Shown one piece after another: positions 1-11,400 of a stretch of DNA of 64,000 bases. The translations under genes were made by a program, and so were the position numbers. Under the pieces are notes generated by a model that did not search any database, was not told where the DNA came from, and was given only the letters and a program-made list of their open reading frames with translations. The stretch comes from Sipunculus nudus (Eukaryota > Annelida > Sipuncula > Golfingiida > Sipunculidae). The stretch lies in contig CM049310.1 in the NCBI GenBank assembly GCA_026874595.1, positions 81,886,556-81,950,555 on the forward strand, read 5' to 3'. The stretch's first letter is position 1; the number at the start of each line of letters is the position of its first letter.

Positions 1-38
1 ATACAATATAATACTTAGCCAGACCGACACGCATTGAG

Positions 39-520
39 CAGTGGCGGATCCAGAAATTCTTGAAGGGGGGGGGGGGGGGGGGGGGGCTAATAGACTGTGT
101 TAGCGGTTGATGCATGGGTATCAAGCAATATATTTATGCATGCAATATTATATTACACCTATATATATTATAACGTAATATATTTTCGGGCTTTGAAAAA
201 AAATATTTTTTTAACCTATATGAATAAAATCTAAATTAAGCCATGTTCATTATTATGACCCAGCAGAGAGAAGTAACGAAAAGACTCAATCCCTCAGCAT
301 AGAAACATTTGGATGCTAATAAATATGACTGTTCATAAATATTATCAACTGAGAAATTAGAATGTAATAAACTGTGGATAAATTCATAATTCAATTGCAA
401 GGGAATAAAAAAAATATAAAAAATAAAATAAATTACGAATAACTGGGAAGAAATAGATCAAATGAGAGATATTACAACTCAACGGGGGGGGGGGGGGGGG
501 CGCCGCGGGATCCGCTACTG
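39..520. mobile_element. Non-autonomous DNA transposon with CAGTGGCGGATCC ends
   Basis: Left end CAGTGGCGGATCC (39-51) and right end GGATCCGCTACTG (508-520) are inverted with one mismatch. The 5-base sequence TTGAG flanks both sides (34-38 and 521-525), a target duplication. G tracts lie just inside both ends (66-86 and 484-500). The interior is AT-rich and non-coding. The superfamily is unclear. Confidence 0.8.
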
Positions 521-551
521 TTGAGTTAAGTTACATCGCGCGACACGTAAT

Positions 552-960
552 TAATGCCTCCGCCAGGAGGGTATACGCGTTCAGTTCCCTTCGTGTGTGT
601 GTGTGTGTGCGTGCGTGTTTGTGTTTGTTCACAACATAACTCGTGCAATCATTAACAGTTTCCCGTGAACTCAGGGCACCTGAGGAATGGGCCAATGAAA
701 AATCTTTTAGATTTTAGTGTGGATCCGGCTCATGATCTGGATCCAGGAAGGACGTCTAGGAATATTCACAAAAGTGCAATCACATATACCCGATTGAACA
801 TAGGAATGTGGGCCGCATAAGTGAATGCAAACACGTGTTGGGGAACATATGAACCAATGAACCTGGGAATACAGGCCAATAAGTGAATGGAACATGGGTT
901 GCGGAGTAACCCGCATTGAGGACTGGCCACATGGCGGAGGCCTGCTATCTTGGAATGCAT
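552..960 (+). repeat. Interspersed repeat beginning CCGCCAGGAGGGTATACG
   Basis: This stretch and 52781-53125 share a GCCAGGAGGGTAT start, a GT-rich stretch, TTTGTTCACAACAT, and GGGCCAATGAA further in. It resembles a repeat seen in many marine invertebrates that starts near CGCCAAGGAGGTTATG. Later parts (780-910) contain degenerate internal repetition. No coding sequence. Confidence 0.6.
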
Positions 961-1020
961 ATTTCTAACTGGTTTTAGTTATCGGATGTTAAATACGTGA
1001 TGTCATTTGCCAAACAATTT

Positions 1021-1660
1021 ACAAGTGACCCACTGGTCGTGACGCTCAGCTACTTCGTGACAATCAGATATTCTATTAACCTAGATTTTCGTCATTTTGA
1101 CATTTTTGCAGTTGTGTCTGCAGCAGTTTTGGAGAACTTATTAAATGGACTTTCTTCAAATTTAAATGATGATAGATGCATACATGTTATGATGCATATT
1201 CTTTCAATATGCGCATTAAATGCAATGGATTTATTTGCTGGAATCTTATTCGGACATGTCAACGACGATTTCTAAGTCTCAAAATGTTAAGATGCGTCAT
1301 AATAACAAAAATATAAATGGGGCCACCAGTCTTGCGAAGCTGAAAGGGCTATCCATGACCAACAAGCTTACCAAATGTCAGAAAGACCAATGCTATCACT
1401 ACTGAGATATTTGATTTAAAGTATGAATGTAATACGTCAGCAGCCAGTTTTTTTTTTTACAAATTCCCAACGGTGTCTGCAAAATTTCTGGAGAAATCGC
1501 TGGACCAATTTACTTCAGTTTTACATGGTAACAAAGTTAACAAAGGTAACATTGATATACAATGTTTTACATTTTAAGTTGAATGTAAATTTCGCTGCAG
1601 CCCAGAACACCCACACAAGATTTTTCGGAGTGCTCTGAACACCAAGGATCTACCTGGATT
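1021..1660 (+). repeat. Truncated left end of the CCCATGGGTCA...CAGCTGA element family
   Basis: ACAAGTGACCCACTGGTCGT then GACGCTCAGCTAC matches the left ends at 10758, 15402, 33300 and 44418. A GCCACCAGTC motif near 1322 is also shared. No right-end hairpin is found, so the copy is broken. Confidence 0.5.
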
Positions 1661-2582
1661 TTACGTTAAGAACTTCTAGGTCAAACGGTTTCGATTTGTG
1701 TCTTTTTAACACCGGATAGATGGAAGAAGGGACCTGGGCGATCTCTAAACCTCCCGATGACCTATAGCTAGCGGACCTAAATAAATGCCACATGTAAGTT
1801 GGGTTTTCATGAGCTGCTTGTTGTGGCATCGTAACTGATACTCGTATCAGTGTTGCGACTACTCTCATTAAATAGTGTGTCGTACTTTACTCCCCCCTTT
1901 GTTATCGCCCCATTGGCAATGAAGTGGAAGTTCAATAGCTGGAGTTCAATATGACCGATTATTCAATAAAAGTATATATGGAGATATGGACGCAAATTTC
2001 TGGTCGGTATGCAGGGGCAGATCCAGGATTTTGGAAAGGGGAGGGTCATGCCCAGGATGACTGAAAGAAGCCCAATAAAAAGGTCCTCTGGTCCGGGAAG
2101 AAGGGGGTCAGGGTCGCAAAATTTGGTTTGAAACCCTAAAAAAAGCGTCTTATACTGGGCCTGGGTGAAGTTTATGCAGTTTTACCAACCAGTTTCCAGT
2201 TTTATATAATAAGAATAAGAGTGAATGGGAGTGAAAAATCCCTGAACATTTCCAAAACATAAATTCCTAATTCCCTGAAAATGGGGGCCTCCAGATTCAA
2301 TATTTCATATGCAAGGATCATAGTTAATAATTTAACATTCCGTGAAATTCCTTAAAAATACCGGAATTTTCCTGGAATCATGAAATTTCCTGATATTTCC
2401 CATGCCTGTTTAATATAACCGTGTGTCATTTTTGAGAACTGTTTAAGGTGGGTCTAGTCGAAGACGTGTTCTCGTTCAGTGCATGCAGGCATATGACATT
2501 TCAGGTCAAACTATTTGACACAGTTTTCAAAAGACTTGGAAACATCGCACTGGAACAGCCAGTGGTAAATATTACATGAAAT
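1661..2582. other. Intergenic sequence with a degenerate GGATCC-type repeat near 2010-2110
   Basis: No gene seen. GGGGCAGATCCAGGATTTTG near 2014 resembles the start of the 39-520 element but lacks its partner end. The rest is ordinary AT-rich sequence. Confidence 0.35.
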
Positions 2583-5230
2583 CTGGTGTGCCAGTGGAGG
2601 AGGGGCAAACGTATTCCAGAAATTACCGCGATCCATTGTACAATAAAAGAACGCACCGCTTCATTTTACGTATATAAAGTGATTTATTGGCTAAAACAGG
2701 TACAAACAGTAAATCGAGCCGGGGATATAGAATCACACTATCGGCTCTCCAATCAATGTCAGCCTTTGTCGGATTCGATGAATTATACATCATCAGCAAT
2801 ACCCCGTGGGTGATCATGTACCAGAGTCCCTGGCCTATAGGAATTAGGTCAAAGATTCATCGGATAACAGCACTGATTTTGTAGTATGTATCTGTATAAT
2901 AACGACCTCTGCTTGAACTTACGTACAATATTAACGTTTTGCACATCTATTCTTCTCCCTAAGAGAATATCTGATCTTGAGTACCCACGTACACCTCTAA
3001 CGTCACTAATTAGTACTTAGTCACCTTTCATAAATCAGTTTCATTACTTCATATAAAATTCTCAATCATTTCACTATGACATGATAACCATACACAAAAT
3101 CAACAACTACAGCGATCAAAATGACTCAGGCTCAATCTATAAAACTAAAAATCTACTGCACTTTGCTGCATAGTGTTAACAAGTACACAAAACTACACTA
3201 GAACCAACTGTTAAGTAGTATACAGATAAAGTTTCAAGAAAAAATGTACATAATATCACAGACATTTAATTATAAATAACACATTAACAGAGATGCGTCC
3301 TCATTTCGGAAAGATGTACTGTTGATGAAAGTTCGTACATTCAAGAAAGTTTAATATGAAAGGAGAGAGCACTCCCGAAATCAAAGCTTACCGCGAAGCT
3401 CTCCACTGAAGTTTATTGCCCAAGCCTACTGTCCTGACGGTGTTCAGCTATTGTACTCCTATTGTACTATATGAAACCTTACTGGTACACTTAACGTGCA
3501 ATGATTTAAGAGCGACCTAAAACCAGGCTTCATAATGGAACGGAAGAGCTAAGAACAATGCTAAATACATGCAATTATGCAAAGAAATGAACCTCAACAA
3601 ACTTACGACCGATTCTATATGAATCCTGCGACTCTTGTTATCAAATACTCGGCCTGTACCCATCTAGAATCGATTCAGCTTAATGTTCTATGACAAGTCC
3701 TAACTAATTAGCCATGGCAACAAGTTCCAGACGACCACACATCCTGAAATTTGGTCATTTTTGTTGTTGTTGTAAAGCTCAACGACCGGCAAGTTAATTT
3801 TCATTATTTTAGCCATGACAGTATATCTACATGATAAATGAATGCCAGGGACGGTGATATTTCCATGGCAACTCACAGCACCAAAAACTTATAAACACTT
3901 ATTGATTACATGAACAAGCTTTTTTCCATAATGACATCAAGCCCCGATGAGTCAGCTACCCACACGGTGTTGTAAAAGCTTTCCTTACTAACACATGACT
4001 ATAACTACAGACCTTTGGCAACTGTGGAACACGTGACCTACATACAATGATGAAATGACTGACAGTATACCAATATCCTAGAGCTGTCAAATGACCAAAC
4101 TTGTCTTTAATATGTAAAGTCTTTCTTCAAAACATCCATCAAATCAATCTGAAGAAGTTTCATGCTTTATATAACCCATGCATTATTAATATTATTTTCC
4201 TGCAATCTCCAAAGTGGAAAACAAATATTATAAAATTAGACAAACCTAGAATAAAAGAATCTAGAATCTGTTTTTCATGCCTTACACCTTACCAAAACCA
4301 ATTGTGACCAGTCAGTATGTTTATGCATATTTTCTTCTCTGGAATGTGAAAACATTTATATAACAGATATCTCTCCTGAAAATTGAAATAACACTTTGAT
4401 ATGTACTATCAATTTCCTCTTGATGACAATGATGCGAATGTGCTACAGCGTGTTCATTATTTGGTGAAGGTAAAACCATACAATTTGTCAACAATAATGC
4501 AAACCATGTTGGAAGATATTACACCAATATTAAGATTTAAATAGATTCTGATTAGCTTAGAAAATAATGAAATTTTGACCATGGGAAACTTGCTGTTTTC
4601 CTGATTACTTTTAAAGGATGGAAAATGTTTTATTAAATTTATTCTCTGGCTCATTTTCAGTAGTCATGTATTGCCAAAATATATCTGATATCTACAATGA
4701 TTTTATGTAAAACAGCCATTCTGATGCTTTCAAATAATGATAAAATATTAAATTAATACAGTGTATTTTTCATTAATAAACACAATTAAGTATATTAGCT
4801 TGTAAAATATTAAAGAGTTATTAGATAAAATAACAATACATAATTTTTATGACTGAAATGTAAGTAAATTGTTATTCATCCAAAACACTTATGCATGGCT
4901 CAGTCACAAGAACTCAATAATTGTAAAACCACTTCCAGCCAATCTTCGAGTTGTATATCTGTCATGTTAAACCCTGAGTTAACAACCTGTATCTATTCAA
5001 AATCATGATTGCATTAAAACAAGACACATGCAAGGTTGTATAATAATGCTGATCCCATTAAAACAGCCATTTAAATTACAACATCAATGATGTATGAAGA
5101 TGCTGGTGAACATCGATATAAAAGTATAAATTTTTCGTGACCACAATGGGAATGTCACATGATCAATTTAAGTATATGTCATCCTTGATAGTTCCCCCTG
5201 AAACCAGCAGATGGCACAAGCGGTGTGATA
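2583..5230 (-). other. Probable ODF2 3' UTR or downstream sequence
   Basis: No coding potential or repeat is seen over 2.6 kb. On the minus strand, AATAAA signals lie at 3412-3417 and 2683-2688. Relative freedom from repeats fits a long 3' UTR, but the cleavage site cannot be placed by eye. Confidence 0.35.
2683..2688 (-). terminator. Candidate ODF2 polyadenylation signal AATAAA
   Basis: Canonical hexamer on the gene strand, read CCAATAAATC, about 2.5 kb past the stop. An earlier copy at 3412-3417 is equally canonical. The choice between them is a guess. Confidence 0.25.
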
Positions 5231-5401
5231 TCAATGGAAGGAAGGCCTGAGCGGGGAGGAGACTGCGGGGGCGTCACCAAAAACGTTAGCGTAGGAGTTC
5301 TTCAAGAAGTGGACATAATTCTGCATGCTTCGGTTGGTACTGTGAGATTGCTCAAGCCGGTCCTTCAAGTCATACATGCGGGAGTTGAAGCGACGCTCAC
5401 T
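5231..5401 (-). CDS. ODF2: ODF2 exon 21: residues 823-878 and stop
   Basis: Acceptor TTACAG, 171 bases including TGA at 5233-5231. It encodes DLKDRLEQSHSTNRSMQNYV and HFLKNSYANVFGD, almost identical to human ODF2. After FGD the tail is short (APAVSSPLRPSFH) and only loosely resembles the human Ser/Pro tail. Confidence 0.97.
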   Translation of the reverse strand, partial: SERRFNSRMYDLKDRLEQSHSTNRSMQNYVHFLKNSYANVFGDAPAVSSPLRPSFH

Positions 5402-8400
5402 CTGTAATAAAAGGATATATGATACAACAATGCCAATCACACAGCAGTTATACACAGCAGTCGTGAAAGACCTCCTTTTGTTTTTAACTGCTGGTGTGTA
5501 TAGAAAGTCTCTCTGGGTTACAACACCAGGAAAGGCGTAGAGCACAGAATTGCAATCAGACCAATGAGAGCATGGTATCCCATTGTGCATCCAGCTCCAA
5601 ATTTTAAACATGCAACACCAGCTCTCGTTATGATATGATAGAGTAAAAAGATCACTGACACTTTCAGGTATCTAGCATGAATAGTAATCGCTTATGGAAC
5701 TTTGTAATTTTTAAGCAACACGTTTTTGCAGTTAAATTTAGGGCCAGACCAACTTAAATTCTCTATATCTCAAAAAACTAAACACAAGAGAAAAATGCTG
5801 CACACCAGTTGCTGATTACTATCGACAATAGCAATGTAAAAGCATGAAGTAAAATGAAAGGTCGGTAAGGAAATTTTCAAAAATCTTTTGATTTAACATG
5901 GTATCACCTTACAGAACAAATTTGACATAACAATATAGAGATCCATGGGTTATGAAAAAGGTTTGTATTTTTAGATGAACAATTTATGTACATCATTTTT
6001 AATACAAGATTAAACTGGATCTTACCTCTTCTTTCTCTCTCTTCAGGCGAGCGATTTCTGCACGAGCCTGGCTGATCTGCGACTCCAAATCAAGTATTCT
6101 CGTTTGTGAAGTTCTCTCCTAAAAAGACAGAACAACAGAAATCATCACCAGTAATGTGGAATGACTCTGGGATAACTGTGGACTGGACTCAAGTCCATTT
6201 TTTCAGGAACCTCAACCTGGACTGCGTGGTCCTATAGAGACTTAAAGACTTATTCTCATACTTGCAAGGTTAAGACTCAAATATCAGGTCCAGTCCATCT
6301 CAAAAACAGTAGAAAACTAGAACACTGACAGGTCCAGAAGGGCCCCACAAAAGGCCCATAGCCTGATAGTAGGGGCCGAGTGATGCTTAACTAGAATATC
6401 AGCAGAAGCTGACAAAAGCCCTCAGCCAAAAGTGTTTAAAGGTGGTAACAGTAACAAGTACTAAATATCTGTTCTCACATGGATGTATATCTGTACATGT
6501 CTCAGTTATAAATTTAAAATGGAGAGGTATGTACCATGATTCATAACAATCCACCAATTGCTTCCTGAAAAATAAGTTTTATTCTATTATAATCTCTGTG
6601 ACCTTGAAAAGTAGGTCAAGGTCACCCATCTTCGAACTTGACCAAGATTTTGTCGATTTACATCTTCACCAAAGAAATAAAATTCCTATTGTGAATCCTT
6701 TTAGAGATATATTCACTCACAAGGCCTAAGTTGAAAAATCCAAGAAAAATTCATTAAAAATCAGAAATTGTAGGTCAAGGTCACCCATCTTCGAACTTGA
6801 CCGAGATTTTGTCGATTTACATCTTCACCAAAGAAATAAAATTCCTATTGTGAATCCTTTTAGAGATATATTTGCTCACAAGGCCAAAGTTGAAAAATCC
6901 AAGAAAAATTCATTAAAAATCAGAAATTGTAGGTGGTGCCACCAAACTTGTGTAGCAGGTACAGACTATCAGTCCCAATAATCATAGTAAGTTTTGTGAA
7001 AATCCACCGAATGGTTCCTGAGTAATAAGCATCTAAGTGTTTTTCTATAATCAGCTCTAATATGTAGAAAAAAAGGTCAAGGTCACCCATCTTCGAACTT
7101 GACCGAGATTTTGTCGATATACATCTTTACCGAGGAAATAAAATTCTGACGGTGAATCCTTTTCCAGATATCCCGCTCACAAGGTAAAAGTTAACGGACG
7201 CCGGACGGACGGACACTTTGGGTGACGACAATAGCCCATCAGCCTAAGGGCTGAGGGCTAAAAACTAAAATAAAGGACCTAATTACATGCAGAGGCAAAG
7301 GTAAAGATTCTTAATAGTATTTAAGTAATAGATATTAACATCTGAATCACTGACAGACATGTATGATGATCCCTAGCATAATTACATGGTATGTGTTAAA
7401 CTTAGTCTGGTCAGCAAGTAAATCAGTAGGATGGTCCTGCAATCTTGGCCTTTGACTGTGTGATGTAAAATCAACAGGGTTCATCGCCTACTGGTCAAGG
7501 ATGCGAAAGATGGAAGGTTTGGGATGAAAAGTTTGGCTTAAAATGCATCCACAATATTTGTAAAGACCTGTGACCGTGACCTTTGACATAGTGACCCCAA
7601 AGCCGATATGGTTCTTACTTGGGTAACAGGCCATATATAAGTGAAGTTTGAAAACAACCGGTCAATCCAAACTTGAGTTATAATCTGGAAACAAATTTGT
7701 GGATGGATGGATGGACAGGGTGATAACTATAGGGCACTCACTTATTCAAGCAGGAATAAAAAACTTGTAACCTAAGGTCTGTGGTTACCCAGTAAGACCC
7801 CTTGTAAGTTATTGTAGCCACACTGAAGGATACCAGCAGGGAAACCGTTGTATGGATGCTGCCAATACCAAGTACGACCCGTCTTAAGAGGGCACATAAA
7901 AATTACCATTAAAATAAGACTTTTGTATTGTTCATATATATCCTTTCAATAACTAAGAAGCACATTTTATATCCTTCCTCTGAAATGGCAAACATTCCAT
8001 GCATTTCATCTGAAATGGACATTTTCAAAAAAAAGAAGAACATTTTTCCAAAGGCTCCATATTTTTTAGTCACAGAGAATTAAGAAAAACTTATTTTTTT
8101 ATATGGCCTAAAGCTTCTGCACTGAATATTGGTTAGTCATATCTGAAACACCAACCCACATCCTGACAGAGATGACTCCATGTAGAATTACTTTAAACGT
8201 CTAGTGTTCTAACAGAGATTATGGCAACTTACTTTAGACGCTGCTTTGTCTCTGATCTGGTCTGTCTGACGTCGGGCGTCAGTCAGCGCTGCTTCTAGTT
8301 GTCTGTTGAGGCTTGCATTCTCGTGAGTCTTCTCTTCTAAACGTACCTGTGTGGGCACAATAAAAAAACAATTCACGTCATCTTACAGAGTACTCATACA

Positions 8401-11400
8401 CATATGCAGCTGATATAAGCTTTAGGGGTAGGATACAATCTAGTGGTTGAGGTGTTAAACTTGAACTTGAGTTGAAGGTCCCCGGTCTAAATCGCAACAG
8501 TGCTTGAGGGGGGGGGGGAGGGGCAGAATACAGTGGAGTGTTGTTGATCAATGTTTTTTACACCCACAGACCTGCAACTGACTACTGGACCCCGTGGGTC
8601 TTAGTGCTGAACCACTTTACTTAGCTAATTTCTAAAGATGTTTTTAACAGGAACACATACATGCAGTAAGTAGATCGCAAAGGAGCAGAAACAAAACACT
8701 GGCTGATGGAGTGTTTTTCATCATTCTTTGCATATGAAACCTACATTCCAGTGGGGTTAATTATAAAATATCATTTTTACTACATGGTTTCTGTCTAACC
8801 CTCGTTAAACAGAGAAGAAAAATCAAAACTGCTGCTTACCCCGGCCTGATGGACAGCCTCTTCACGCTTTGCTAGGGTTGTTAACAAGTCTCTGTTCTGT
8901 TCCTCTAATTCCCGGAGTTTTCTGGGAGAAAATTGAAAAAGTGACCAATTGGCCATGCAGCTCAGCTGATGAATATGATCTGCTTACACTCAAGTACAAT
9001 ACTAACATGTATAGTACAGTGAATTATATAGTAAGTGAACTATTGCCATACATATTATTGTATAATAATAATTTGTTTAATCCACATAACCACAGATTTT
9101 TAAAAACCATTTGCATGTTAAAGGCACATTAGACCCTACATGTTGTTGATTTTGTTTATGATTTCTGATTACAACAAAAGAATTTAGTCTTTTTTAAACA
9201 GGAAAAAGTCTTTTTCAAAGGACTGTTCTCCAAATCTTGATTTCAATCAACTTCTGTGGACTAGTGGTAGAACACAGGGCTCAAAAGCAGGAGATCTTGA
9301 GTTTGAATTGGTGAGATTTTTCATGATCAGGCATGATAAAATGACCAAAGTGAGTGCTTGGCAAGCTTAGTAGGAAGGCCATGAATCATGGCAGGACGAG
9401 TTTAACTCACAAATGAAGGTGCTTTTAGGGGGTTCCTAAGAGGTGTGAGTACACACCCAGGGCCCACAGGTGCAGTAGTCACAGGGCCTGGTTAATCATT
9501 TAATATAAAATGAGAGGAAGTCCTGTAATGTCTTCTGCAACTGGAATGGAATTCTGTAGATGTTAGTTAAGTTAAGATTTAAACATAAATGAAGGCAGTT
9601 ACTTAAAAAAAAAAAGAATTATAAAATCTCACCTTTCCATAGCCTCAGCCTTTGCCTGAATGTTCCTAGCCTCATCCTGGCAGCTGTGGTACTTCTCACG
9701 AACCTCGTCAAGCTGGGCAGACTGGTGCTCCACCTAGTGGATAAACAAGAAACTATGAGAATCATGTTATAAAAATATCTGGATGACATGACAAACATAC
9801 TTTCTCAGATCAATGTCTGTATTCTGTTCCAATAAATAAATCACTGGAACTATCTTGTAACAAAATTTGTAATACAATGGAATAACTTTAACAATTAATG
9901 ATCCGTTTCAGATAAAATGACTAAAAGTCTGTAACATGTCTCCTTCTATATTGCTGCTGTTTAACATGGAACACAAAGCATAGGAATAATGGGAAAATTG
10001 TTCAAATTTAAAGATTACATTATTAAATATGCATATAACAAATATACATTAAATAAATCAAGGATGATCATATACTAACAGCCACTCTGAGTAACGCTAT
10101 ATAAAAGAAACAAGAAATGTTAGTCAAACGTCAATCTACAGAGAAATGATGAAACGCCACTCTCTAATCAGCAGAGGCTAATCACACACACACACAAACA
10201 CTCACACACACATGGTCAGACAAACCCTCTACCTTAGCAGAGAGCTCTGTGATCTGCTTTGTGTTCTCCGTGTTCCGTTTTTCGTTCGCCAGCAGCTGCT
10301 CCTGTGCCTCGTGTAACTTCAGTTCACTCATTTTCAGGAGTTCGGGTAACGCCTCCAGCTCCTGAATGCGGTTTGAAAAGCGGGTTTTGACCTACAAGCA
10401 CAAGCAAGATACAGGTTAAACAGATGGTGAGGAAGGCAGAGGAGATTACAGAAACATGTAAAGACATTGCAAGGACCGGTAATGCATTAACAGTAATGTA
10501 ATACACCCAGGAATTGATATATAGTATAACATAAAGGACTAGATGGGTTTACTGTGACATAACACACAAATGACCGGTAATGCGTTTACTGTAATATAAC
10601 TGTTCAAGGATTGGTAACGTGTTTACAGTAATATAACATCCAGAACTGGCAATGGGTTTACAGTAATTTTGAAAATAAAGGATGGTTTTATAAAATAAAG
10701 GATAACAGATGGGTTTACAGTAATAAAACAGACTGAGGAATGGTAATGGGTTAACAACAAGTGACCCATGGGTCATGACACTCAGCTGACTGGGAAGAGA
10801 TTTGCAAAAGGAAATTTTTTCATCAGAATGGTAGTATATACCAATTCAACTGCAGCATCAAACAGATTAACCAACAGGCCAAGATTGTGTCTGTATTTAT
10901 ATATCTCATCAAAAATGAAGAAAAAATGTGTAAAATTTAAAAACTAGAATACGGGTAGCCGACAAGCGACTACGTGTATCCCCCAAAATCAGAGTGGAAC
11001 GGGTGAAGTGAGGTATGGATTGAGTGGCAAGGGGAAATAGAGTGAGGTATGTTGCATATGAGCATGGATGTCTGCAGCCTAAATGTGTATGTAGGTTGCG
11101 CCACCTACCACAAAATCCAGAAAGCTGTCCAAGTTGTATACATATGCAAAATTTTAGGCAGAAAAGTCAAACAACTACATGTATATGAGTGATTTTAGCC
11201 CACGGCAGACAAACAGATGGACTCTGTGCAAAAATGGTTGCAGGTTGCGCCACCAGTTTTGCGTATGATAAAGACCTATGTGAGATAGAAACACATGCAA
11301 AATTTTGGCCCAATCAGTCAAACGGTTCCCGAGATATGAGCTTGGATGTCATCAGTGTGAACATGAATGTAGGTGGTGCCACCTGTCATAAAATCAAGAA

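Noticed and set aside
5402-5611. Extension of ODF2 exon 21 upstream to an ATG at 5609
   Set aside because: A clear acceptor lies at 5404-5402, exon 20 joins in frame, and the extension is a dispersed repeat.
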